Of a DNA stretch of 64,000 nucleotides, positions 50,899 through 58,599 are shown in pieces. This DNA is from Billgrantia campisalis (GTDB taxonomy: Bacteria; Pseudomonadota; Gammaproteobacteria; Pseudomonadales; Halomonadaceae): assembly GCF_022341425.1 (NCBI RefSeq), contig NZ_JABFUC010000004.1:62001-126000 (forward strand). The letters run 5' to 3'. A model generated the notes under the pieces. It did not search any database. It was not told the DNA's origin and saw only the letters and a list, made by a program, of their open reading frames with translations. The translations under genes and the position numbers were made by a program. The first letter of the stretch is position 1. Every line of letters begins with the position of its first letter.

Positions 50899-52377
50899 TC
50901 ACTCCCAGTAAAGCTCTTCCAGCACCACCGCCGGAATCGGTGCATCGCCCCATACGCCCTGCAGGCCAGCCTTGCGTATCGCCTGCTGGGGCTTCATGAA
51001 CAGAAAGACATTGACGGCCTCATCGGCCAGGTAGCGCTGCGCCTCTTCCAGCAGCCGATTCCGCCGGGCCGGGTCCTGTTCGGCCTCGATGCGTGCCCAT
51101 AGCGCCTGAAACGCGGGGCTGTGGAAGTTGAAGTAGTAGTCGTCACGGGCATAGATGTCGATGTCGAACGGCTCCACATGGGCGACGATGGTCAGATCGT
51201 AGTCGTGCTCGGTGAAGACCCGCTCGATCCACTCGCCCCAGGTGATCCGCTGCAGCTCCACTCCGATCCCGACGGCCTCGAGGTCTGAAGCGATATACAG
51301 CGACGAACGCTCGGCATACTGAGTCGGCGGTACCGCGATGGTGACATGCAACCCCTCGCCGTGACCTGCCGCTTCCAGCAGCGCCCTGGCACGCGCCTGG
51401 TCGTAGGGATAGCGATCGCTAAGGTCCACGTAGGCCGGGTGGCGCGGCGAGAAGTGGCTGCCGATCAGCGGCGGCGAAGCGGTCGGATAGATAGCGAGCA
51501 GCGCTGGCTTATCGATGGCGTGGCTGATGGCCCGCCTGACGCGCCGGTCGCCGAACGGCTCGCGGCCATGATTGATGGCGACAATCACCTGACCCTCGCT
51601 GATACCATCCTGAATCACATAGTCGACGCGCTGCGTGAAAAGCATATGCGCCATTAGGCTGCTGGCATCGGGGTAGAGGTCGATCAATCCTTCCGCCAGA
51701 CCACTCTCGAGCTCCAGGCGGTTCGGCGTGAAGGTGAACAGCACCTCCTCAATCGCCGGCGACTCGCCCCAATAGCCGTCGAACGCGCGCAGATGCACTC
51801 CCTTCGACCGCTTCCAGGCGACGAACGCATAGGGGCCGGTACCGATCGGCTGAGTGGTATTGGTATGCACCGAGACCGGATGCACCATGACCGCCGCGGA
51901 AAGCCCCAGACGAAACGGCAGGAGAACGTCGGGCCGGCTGAGCGTCAGGCTGAGCTCCAGGGGAGAGAGCACCACGACCTCCTCCAGCGCCTGGAACAGG
52001 TGCCGCTGAGGGTTCTCATCCCGCTCGTCGAGCAGCCGCCGCAGGCTGTAGGCCGCCACCTCGGCATCGAAGGGCTGACCATCGTGAAACTGCACCCCTT
52101 CACGAAGGACGAAACGGTAGCTGAGACCATCCTCGGCGACGTCCCAGGCTTTGGCCAGCGCCGGCTGCACCTCACCGTGCCGGTCGATACGGGTAAGTCC
52201 CTGGAAAATATTGAGATGGGTAGCCTCGGCCGTAGTCCCCGAGGCCGTTCGCGTCGGATCCAGGTGTGGCGGCTCCAGCTGAAGCTCGACCCGCAGCGCT
52301 TCCTGGGCCAGCAATGCCCCCGGACAAGCCAGCAGCAGTGCTGCCATGACGATCAACCGCTTGATTCGATTACGCAT
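50899..52377 (-). CDS. Family-5 (peptide/nickel-type) solute-binding protein
   Basis: This 492-residue secreted protein has a signal peptide (LIVMAALLLACPGALLAQ) and the SBP family-5 pattern: LQLEPPHLDPTRTASG, LREGVQFHDGQPFDAEVA, and IGTGPYAFVAWKRSKGV. No permease or ATPase gene is next to it. Instead its start overlaps the 3' end of a diguanylate cyclase gene by 8 bp, and pdxB follows 2 bp after its stop. It may therefore be a sensory ligand-binding partner of the cyclase rather than a transporter subunit. The ligand is unknown. Confidence 0.88.
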   Translation of the reverse strand: MRNRIKRLIVMAALLLACPGALLAQEALRVELQLEPPHLDPTRTASGTTAEATHLNIFQGLTRIDRHGEVQPALAKAWDVAEDGLSYRFVLREGVQFHDGQPFDAEVAAYSLRRLLDERDENPQRHLFQALEEVVVLSPLELSLTLSRPDVLLPFRLGLSAAVMVHPVSVHTNTTQPIGTGPYAFVAWKRSKGVHLRAFDGYWGESPAIEEVLFTFTPNRLELESGLAEGLIDLYPDASSLMAHMLFTQRVDYVIQDGISEGQVIVAINHGREPFGDRRVRRAISHAIDKPALLAIYPTASPPLIGSHFSPRHPAYVDLSDRYPYDQARARALLEAAGHGEGLHVTIAVPPTQYAERSSLYIASDLEAVGIGVELQRITWGEWIERVFTEHDYDLTIVAHVEPFDIDIYARDDYYFNFHSPAFQALWARIEAEQDPARRNRLLEEAQRYLADEAVNVFLFMKPQQAIRKAGLQGVWGDAPIPAVVLEELYWE

Positions 52378-53758
52378 CGGAAGACTCTCCTAGGTCAGCC
52401 GCCCTCATGCGGCGCGTCACGACCCGGTTGCGCCCCTGGCGCTTGGCTTCATAGAGGGCCTCATCGGCCGCTTTGAGACAGACCTGGAACTCGGTATCGG
52501 GAATCTTCTGCGCCAGGCCGAAACTGGCAGTGACGACAATGGATTCACCATTGGCATCAATGGCGGTGCTCTCGAGCCGCTGACGAATGGCCTCCAGCAG
52601 CGACTCGAGCTCCGGGGCCGTCATGTCGAATGCCAGCGCCACGAACTCTTCGCCCCCGTAGCGGGCGATCAGCGCCGTTTCCGGCAAGCCCTCCCGGAGA
52701 CAGTCGGCCACATAGCGGATTACCCGATCACCGGCATCGTGGCCATGGACATCATTGATCACCTTGAAGCGGTCGATATCGATCATCACCGCGCAGTAGT
52801 GGCTGCGCTGCATCTCGCTGCGCCGCTCATTGAGCGCTCGTTCGAAATAGTGGCGATTGTTGAGCTGGGTCAGGGCGTCATGGGTGGCCAGAAAGTCCAG
52901 TTCGCGGTTCATGGCCAGGATGCGCTCTTCATTGTGGTTGATACGCTGCACATAGCGCTGAATCGAGCCCGTCATGCGGGCAATCTCATCACGTCCATCG
53001 ACGACCAGGTCATCCGGCGAGGGGCGCTCGCTGCTGATGACCTTCTGCAGCTGTACGATCCGCTGCACTACCGAGCGATTGATATGCAGCACCAATGCGA
53101 TGAGGACCAATAAGGTCACCAGTACGAAGCCCTTGAGCACCCGCTCGCGGTGCCGGATATCATCACTCAGGCTGTCGGCCGATCCGCGAATTTCCGTACG
53201 AATGCGACTAACGTGATAGCCGACCGCCACGCCTAGCGCCTGGGACAGCGAGCGGTGGGCGCGGATCAGGTAGGCGATCTGTGCCTCGATCTGCTGAAGC
53301 CGGTCGACGCCTTGCGGATCATGGGCCTCGCGCAGCCGCTGGCTAAGGTCGATGCGCTGCTGAACCAGGCCATCCAGTTGCTCCAGGCTCTCGACCAGCT
53401 GGTCTCGTGCACGATTGATCTCGGCGAAATTGCCGTCGGCGGGGCGCATATCCGTCAGCTCGTCGACCAGCCGTCCGATCCACTCCTTGCGATCGTTGAT
53501 CTCGAACATGGCCTGGCGACGTGTCAAATGGTCATCGGCGAGCAGCAACATGGCACCGCTGCCGACCATGCTCTCGCTCTGCTGAATCAGTTGGCTAGCG
53601 GTCATCAGCGCCCGGGTATGCTGACCGGACAGCTCCGACAACTCCTTGCGGTATTCCGCAAACGACATCAACGCCATGGCGATGGTCCCCAGAATCACCA
53701 GCGTCAACAGCGCCGTCAGTGCCGCCAGCCTGGCCGTCAGCCCGAAGCCCATCCTCAT
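52370..53758 (-). CDS. Membrane diguanylate cyclase (GGDEF) with periplasmic sensor
   Basis: From ATG at 53758 this is a 462-residue protein. TM helices are at about 7-32 and 209-226 and enclose a helical periplasmic sensor domain. A HAMP-like linker follows, and then the GGDEF domain with LTQLNNRHYFERAL, MIDIDRFKVINDVHGHDAGD and an intact GGEEF (368-372). The RxxD inhibitory site is absent. It should synthesise cyclic di-GMP. An ATG at 53752 is an alternative start. Confidence 0.9.
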   Translation of the reverse strand: MRMGFGLTARLAALTALLTLVILGTIAMALMSFAEYRKELSELSGQHTRALMTASQLIQQSESMVGSGAMLLLADDHLTRRQAMFEINDRKEWIGRLVDELTDMRPADGNFAEINRARDQLVESLEQLDGLVQQRIDLSQRLREAHDPQGVDRLQQIEAQIAYLIRAHRSLSQALGVAVGYHVSRIRTEIRGSADSLSDDIRHRERVLKGFVLVTLLVLIALVLHINRSVVQRIVQLQKVISSERPSPDDLVVDGRDEIARMTGSIQRYVQRINHNEERILAMNRELDFLATHDALTQLNNRHYFERALNERRSEMQRSHYCAVMIDIDRFKVINDVHGHDAGDRVIRYVADCLREGLPETALIARYGGEEFVALAFDMTAPELESLLEAIRQRLESTAIDANGESIVVTASFGLAQKIPDTEFQVCLKAADEALYEAKRQGRNRVVTRRMRAADLGESSDA

Positions 53759-53947
53759 GCCCGCATCTCGAATTCCCGTGCCATCACACCCCGCCTCCAC
53801 AGACCGCAGCGTATCCCAGCCCGACCCTCTGGGAAATGTGGTGCCTCAACGCAAGCGCCCGCTCAGCTGATGCTTGTCGGGCGCCACGAAGTCTTTACAA
53901 TATCGGCAGGCGCGTCAGCCACTTGATACCGATGACCGGGAGAGAAT

Positions 53948-54229
53948 GTGATCGTCCGCTGGGAGAGTGACCATGACTATGTGCTGGTGCATATTCACCA
54001 GGACATGTTCGGCGACTGGATCTTCAGCCGCGCCTGGGGGCAGATCGGTACCCAGTTCGGTGGGCTGAAGCACCAGCTGGCCGACGATCATGACCAGGCC
54101 CTGATGTGGCTCGCCGACGAAACCACCATCCAGGCCTCGCGGGGCCTGCGCAAGGTGCTGGAGGTAGAGGACGAAAGCACCGAGGGCCAGGCGGCGGTCC
54201 ATCAGTTGTCGCTGCTGGGTAACGGCTGA
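53948..54229 (+). CDS. Small WGR-like domain protein
   Basis: A GTG start (GGGAGAGA upstream) gives 93 residues. The block WIFSRAWGQIGTQFGG resembles a WGR domain, a small nucleic-acid-binding fold known from PARPs and bacterial regulators, though the R of WGR is Q here. The rest is helical (MWLADETTIQASRGLRKVL). The stop is directly next to the convergent glutaredoxin-like gene's stop. Function unknown. Confidence 0.65.
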   Translation: MIVRWESDHDYVLVHIHQDMFGDWIFSRAWGQIGTQFGGLKHQLADDHDQALMWLADETTIQASRGLRKVLEVEDESTEGQAAVHQLSLLGNG

Positions 54230-54568
54230 TCATCCCAGGTAGCGTCGCCCGCCCCGCGACTCGGGGCGAGCCGGCGGCGAGCGCGGCGGCTCCCCCGCCT
54301 GCAGCCGCTGCCAGGCCGCCGCATCGAGCCGGCCGCGCGCGTCCAGCCAGTCGGCCAGCCGGGCCGGTTCGAACCCCAGGTCCAGCTCGTCGCCCGCCTC
54401 GTCCACCAGCACCGGAATCCGCACCCCGTAGCGCTCGACCAGGACGTCATCCTCGCTGATCTCGATGCGCTCGAGGCGGTATTCGCACGCGCATAGAGTC
54501 GCCAGCAGCGCCTCGAGCCGCTCACAGAGATGGCAGCCCAGGGTGGTATAGAGTCTCAGCTCGATCAT
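54230..54568 (-). CDS. Glutaredoxin-like (DUF836) protein
   Basis: This 112-residue thioredoxin-fold protein opens IELRLYTTLGCHLCERLEAL with a CHLC redox pair, followed by RIPVLVDEAGDELDLGF, where the cis-proline loop lies. A low-complexity Pro/Arg tail follows. It overlaps the rlmKL stop by 4 bp and is probably cotranslated. The substrate is unknown. Confidence 0.85.
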   Translation of the reverse strand: MIELRLYTTLGCHLCERLEALLATLCACEYRLERIEISEDDVLVERYGVRIPVLVDEAGDELDLGFEPARLADWLDARGRLDAAAWQRLQAGEPPRSPPARPESRGGRRYLG

Positions 54569-56778
54569 TCCCCCTCCCGGTGGCGAATCAGGAAAACGTG
54601 GTGGATATCGGGCCGGCGAAGAAAATCCGGGTCGAAAGTCCGCGCCGAGATATCCTCCACCGCAAAGCGCTCGGCCAGGTCGGCGTCCAGCCGGAACCGA
54701 CGCTGGTTGTTGGAGAACACCAGAGTGCCGCCCGGCGCCAGGCGTGCCATGGCCAGGTCGACCAGCCGCGGATGGTCGCGCTGAACGTCCAGGGTGGTGT
54801 CCATCTTCTTGGAGTTGGAGAAGGTCGGGGGGTCGAGAAAGATCAGGTCGAACTGGGCCCGTGCCGTTTCCAGCCAGCGCAGGCAGTCGTCGCGCACCAC
54901 CCGATGGCGCGCAGGGTCCAGGCCGTTCAAGGCGAAGTTATCGCGCGCCCACTCCAGGTAGGTGTTGGAGAGATCCACGCTGACGCTCTCGCTGGCCCCG
55001 CCCTCGGCCTCGCTGCCCAGCGCCGCCTGCACCGTGGCGGTGGCGGTATAGCAGAAGAGGTTGAGAAAGCGCTTGCCGGGCGCCATCTCGGCCAGCCGCC
55101 GCCGCACCGGCCGGTGGTCGAGGAACAGGCCGGTATCCAGGTAATCGTGCAGATTGACCCAGAGCCGCGCGCGCCCCTCGCGCACCTCGAAACGCTCGCC
55201 GCGCGCGCCCTGTTTCTGGTACTGCTCCTTGCCCTGCTTTCGCTCGCGCCGCTTGATGACGATGGCCGAGGCCTCGACATCCAGCGCCTCGGGGATCACC
55301 GAGAGGGCGTCGAAGAGCCGCTTCTGGGCCTGGGCGGCATTCACCGAGCGCGGGGGCGCATACTCCTGGACGTGGACCCGCCCGTCGTAGACATCGATGG
55401 CCAAGGCGTACTCGGGCATGTCGGCATCATACAGCCGGTAGCAGCTCTCCCCGGACTGCTTCAGCCATTTCTTCAGCCGCTTGCGATTCTTGCGCAGGCG
55501 GTTGGCGAACATCTGGGCCCCTTCGCCGTACGCCGGCGCTCCGCGCCCCGCCGCTGCCTCAGAGGACGCGGCGGCACCCTCGGCGGAGGCGGTGTCGGGC
55601 ACGTCCATCAGCAGCAGCCGCGCGTCCAAGGGACCATTCTTGAGCGAATACTGCTTGTCGGCGCGCAGCCCCAGGCGATGGCCCAGGTCCGGGTTGGCGG
55701 TGAACACCGCCAGGCGCCAGCCGGGAAAGGCCCGCCGCACCCCCGCCCCCAGCTCGGCGTAGAGGCTCACCAGCTCCGGTAGCTCGCCCAGCCGCTCGCC
55801 GTAAGGGGGGTTGGTGATCACCAGGCCGCGAGCCGCGTCGTCCAGCGCCTCCGGCCGCTGCAGCTGGCCAAGCGAAGCGCCGTGGAACTCGATCAAGGCG
55901 GGAATGCCGGCGCGCATGGCGTTGGCCCTGGCCGCCGCCAGCGCCGGGGGGCTCTGGTCGACGCCGAACAGCCTCGCCCGGCAGCGCTTGCGGCCGATGC
56001 CGGCGCGTGCCTCGGCCTCGCGCTTAAGCTCACGCCACAGCGGCTCGTCGTGGCCCGCCCAGCCGTGAAAGCCGAAGCGCTCCCTGGGCAGATTGGGCGC
56101 CATGTCGGCGGCCATCAGCGCGGCCTCGATCAGCAGCGTGCCGGCCCCGCACAGCGGGTCCACCAGGGCCTCCCCTGCCCGCAGCCGCTGGGGCCAGCCG
56201 GCGCGGATCAGCAGCGCCGCCGCCAGGTTCTCCTTGAGCGGCGCGTGGCCGACGTCGCGACGGTAGCCCCGGCGGTGCAGGCTGTCGCCGGACAGATCCA
56301 CCCCAAGGGTCAGCCGGCCGCGATGCAGGTGAGCGTAGAGGCGCAGGTCCGGCTGCTTGAGATCGACGCTCGGCCGCGGCTGACCCGCCACCTGCAGCGC
56401 ATCGACCACGCCATCCTTGACCAGCTGCGCGCCGAAGCGCGTATGGCGAATCTGCTCGCTGCGGCCGTGGAAATCCACCGCCAGGGTGGCACCCGGATGC
56501 AGATGCTGGGTCCACGGCACCCGCGACACCACCTGACGCAGCGCCTCGGGGGACTCGATGCCCTCCTCCCGGGCCAGGCAGAGCACGATACGGTTGGCCA
56601 GGCGCGACCACAGGCAGGCCCGGTAGGCAGCCGCCAGTTCGGCGCGACAGTGTACGCCGGCAACGGTGGTCTTGACCGGCTCCGCGCCCAGGGTGCGGAG
56701 CTCGTCGGCCAGTAGCTCTTCCAGCCCCTTGGGGCAGCTGGCCAGCAGGCGTAATGCAGTTTGGGGTGACTCGGTCAT
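54565..56778 (-). CDS. rlmL: Bifunctional 23S rRNA methyltransferase RlmKL
   Basis: The ATG at 56778 gives 737 residues. The N-terminal half (RlmL, m2G2445) holds a THUMP domain and a methyltransferase with DPLCGAGTLLIEAALMA and VITNPPYGERLG. The C-terminal half (RlmK, m7G2069) holds a second SAM-binding site and the LDPPTFSNSKKM motif, with a linker rich in Lys/Arg (RLRKNRKRLKKWLKQ). Length agrees with the E. coli enzyme plus a short insert. No strong ribosome site is visible. Confidence 0.96.
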   Translation of the reverse strand: MTESPQTALRLLASCPKGLEELLADELRTLGAEPVKTTVAGVHCRAELAAAYRACLWSRLANRIVLCLAREEGIESPEALRQVVSRVPWTQHLHPGATLAVDFHGRSEQIRHTRFGAQLVKDGVVDALQVAGQPRPSVDLKQPDLRLYAHLHRGRLTLGVDLSGDSLHRRGYRRDVGHAPLKENLAAALLIRAGWPQRLRAGEALVDPLCGAGTLLIEAALMAADMAPNLPRERFGFHGWAGHDEPLWRELKREAEARAGIGRKRCRARLFGVDQSPPALAAARANAMRAGIPALIEFHGASLGQLQRPEALDDAARGLVITNPPYGERLGELPELVSLYAELGAGVRRAFPGWRLAVFTANPDLGHRLGLRADKQYSLKNGPLDARLLLMDVPDTASAEGAAASSEAAAGRGAPAYGEGAQMFANRLRKNRKRLKKWLKQSGESCYRLYDADMPEYALAIDVYDGRVHVQEYAPPRSVNAAQAQKRLFDALSVIPEALDVEASAIVIKRRERKQGKEQYQKQGARGERFEVREGRARLWVNLHDYLDTGLFLDHRPVRRRLAEMAPGKRFLNLFCYTATATVQAALGSEAEGGASESVSVDLSNTYLEWARDNFALNGLDPARHRVVRDDCLRWLETARAQFDLIFLDPPTFSNSKKMDTTLDVQRDHPRLVDLAMARLAPGGTLVFSNNQRRFRLDADLAERFAVEDISARTFDPDFLRRPDIHHVFLIRHREGE

Positions 56779-56829
56779 GGCAGTGGTGCCGGCGCTTGGC
56801 CGGACATATTCCTCAGGTTGCAATTTTGC

Positions 56830-56858
56830 GTCGATCTTATGACGAAACATAAGTCGAC
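56830..56858. promoter_or_regulatory. Inverted repeat in the rlmKL-rmf divergent region
   Basis: GTCGA-T-CTTATG pairs with CATAAG-TCGAC across a 6-base loop, with one bulged T. It lies 52 bp upstream of the rlmKL start and is a candidate operator. No regulator is identified. Confidence 0.4.
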
Positions 56859-57045
56859 AATGCTGCCCATAATGAGCTAAGAATAGGGTGAGTAGCTACT
56901 CTATAGACGCATGCGTTCTGTCAGCGGCCCCCGGGTTCGCTCCCATTCGCTCTGCCATTGACTTGGCAATGGCCCCGGAGCGTGGTAATGACGGGTTGAG
57001 ACATGTCGTTTCAGCCAAATTGGTACCTTCATAAGAGGTCATCCG

Positions 57046-57252
57046 ATGAAAAGACAGAAACGTGATCGCTTTCAGCGCGCTTATCTTCATGGCTACAAGG
57101 CCGGTGTATCAGGGCGCTCCCGCGACGACTGTCCCAGTCAGGATGTCAATATTCGCGAATACTGGATGAGCGGTTGGCGTGAAGGTCGCGGAGATCAATG
57201 GGCCGGCATGACCGGCGTCTCCGGCATTCACAAGAACCCCATGGTGATATAA
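57046..57252 (+). CDS. rmf: Ribosome modulation factor Rmf
   Basis: This 68-residue basic protein opens MKRQKRDRFQRAYLHGYKAG and contains REYWMSGWREGRGDQWAGM, the Rmf pattern. Rmf turns 70S ribosomes into inactive 100S dimers in stationary phase. Length is slightly above the E. coli protein. AAGAGGTC lies before the start and a good terminator follows. Confidence 0.95.
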   Translation: MKRQKRDRFQRAYLHGYKAGVSGRSRDDCPSQDVNIREYWMSGWREGRGDQWAGMTGVSGIHKNPMVI

Positions 57253-57310
57253 CCCTCTACCCACCCAATCGACCGTCCACTGCCGCCGCAGCCGCGGCGG
57301 ACATGACACC

Positions 57311-57343
57311 AAGCCCGTGATCCGCTCACGGGCTTTCTTTTTG
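57311..57343 (+). terminator. Rho-independent terminator of rmf
   Basis: AAGCCCGTGA pairs with TCACGGGCTT around TCCGC, followed by TCTTTTT. It lies 58 bp after the rmf stop, before the convergent pyrD. Confidence 0.93.
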
Positions 57344-57377
57344 GTTCTTTACCGTTTGGTTCTTCACGCTTTGACGC

Positions 57378-58397
57378 TCAGCCTCCCGCGGCCTTCAGCG
57401 CCCGCGCGCACTCGCCGACCAGCGCCGGCCCACGATAGATGAAGCCCGAATAGAGCTGCACCAGGTCCGCACCCGCCCGGCGCTTGGCCACCGCCGCCTC
57501 GCCGCTGTCGATGCCGCCCACCCCGATGATCGGTAGCCTGGGCAGGTGGCGGCGCAGCTCGCGGATCACCGCATTGGACGGCTCGAACACCGGCCGCCCC
57601 GAGAGCCCGCCCTGCTCGTCGGCGTGGGGGAGTCCGGCCACCGCCTCACGAGACACGGTGGTGTTGGTGGCGATCACCGCGTCCATCTCGCTGCTGACGA
57701 TACTCTCGGCCACCAGGCCGACCTCCTCGGGGGTCATGTCGGGGGCGATCTTGACCGCCAGCGGCACCCGCCGCCCCGCGGCGGCATCCAGGCGGCTCCC
57801 CGCCTCCCTCAGGGCCCCCAGCAGGGCGTCGAGATGCTCGCCGAACTGCAGGTTGCGCAGCCCCGGGGTGTTGGGCGAGGAGATGTTGACGGTCACGTAG
57901 TCGGCGTGGGCATGCACCTTCTCCAGGCAGTGCAGGTAGTCCTCCACGGCCCGTTCCACCGGCGTGGTGAGATTCTTGCCGATGTTGATGCCGACGATAC
58001 CGTCATAGCGACGCTTGCGGACCCGCTCGACCAGGTGATCCACGCCGGCATTGTTGAACCCCATGCGGTTGATGATGGCGCCCTGCTGCGGGATGCGAAA
58101 CAGCCGCGGGCGCGGGTTGCCGTCCTGGGGCCTGGGCGTCACGGTGCCGACCTCGACGAAGCCGAAACCCAGCGCCCCCAGGGCCTCCAGGTGGTCGGCA
58201 TTCTTGTCCAGGCCTGCGGCCAGCCCCACCCGGTTGGGGAAACGCAGGCCCATCAGCTCCACCGGGTCCTCGACGCGGCCGCCGCCCAGGCGGGCCGCCA
58301 GGCTCAGTCGGTGTGCCGCATCCAGCGCGCGAAGCGCCATCCCGTGGGCGGTTTCGGCATCGAGACGAAACAGGATCGAGCGGGCAAGCGAATACAT
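57378..58397 (-). CDS. pyrD: Quinone-dependent dihydroorotate dehydrogenase PyrD
   Basis: The ATG at 58397 (CAGGAGCTG upstream) gives 339 residues of a class 2 DHODH. The N-terminal helical extension that contacts the membrane is present (MYSLARSILFRL, residues 1-12). FMN-site blocks are VGLAAGLDKNADHLEAL and VGTVTPRPQDGNPRPRLFR. The catalytic serine is in VNISSPNTPGLR, and IIGVGGIDSGE binds phosphate. It catalyses the fourth step of UMP synthesis and reduces quinone. Confidence 0.97.
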   Translation of the reverse strand: MYSLARSILFRLDAETAHGMALRALDAAHRLSLAARLGGGRVEDPVELMGLRFPNRVGLAAGLDKNADHLEALGALGFGFVEVGTVTPRPQDGNPRPRLFRIPQQGAIINRMGFNNAGVDHLVERVRKRRYDGIVGINIGKNLTTPVERAVEDYLHCLEKVHAHADYVTVNISSPNTPGLRNLQFGEHLDALLGALREAGSRLDAAAGRRVPLAVKIAPDMTPEEVGLVAESIVSSEMDAVIATNTTVSREAVAGLPHADEQGGLSGRPVFEPSNAVIRELRRHLPRLPIIGVGGIDSGEAAVAKRRAGADLVQLYSGFIYRGPALVGECARALKAAGG

Positions 58398-58502
58398 CAG
58401 CAGCTCCTGGCGGCAGGTCGTAGGGGGAGGCGGGCCGGTAAGCACGGCGGTATCGCCGTCGGCGGAGCGGGATTATAGCACCGCCGTCGGCACACCACGA
58501 TG

Positions 58503-58525
58503 GACCCCGCCACTTGGGCGGGGTC
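58503..58525 (-). terminator. Hairpin between gdhB and pyrD
   Basis: GACCCCGCC and its complement form a 9-bp stem around ACTTG. It is the second of two hairpins after gdhB and may help insulate pyrD. No T-run. Confidence 0.45.
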
Positions 58526-58555
58526 AGCGGGGTGAGTGGGACGCTAGCGACGATC

Positions 58556-58579
58556 ACCGGCCCTGCGGACAGGGCCGGT
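58556..58579 (-). terminator. Hairpin terminator of gdhB
   Basis: ACCGGCCCTG pairs with CAGGGCCGGT around a 4-base loop, 21 bp after the gdhB stop. T-run is weak. Confidence 0.6.
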
Positions 58580-58599
58580 GTCGCCCTGGGGGTGTGCGC

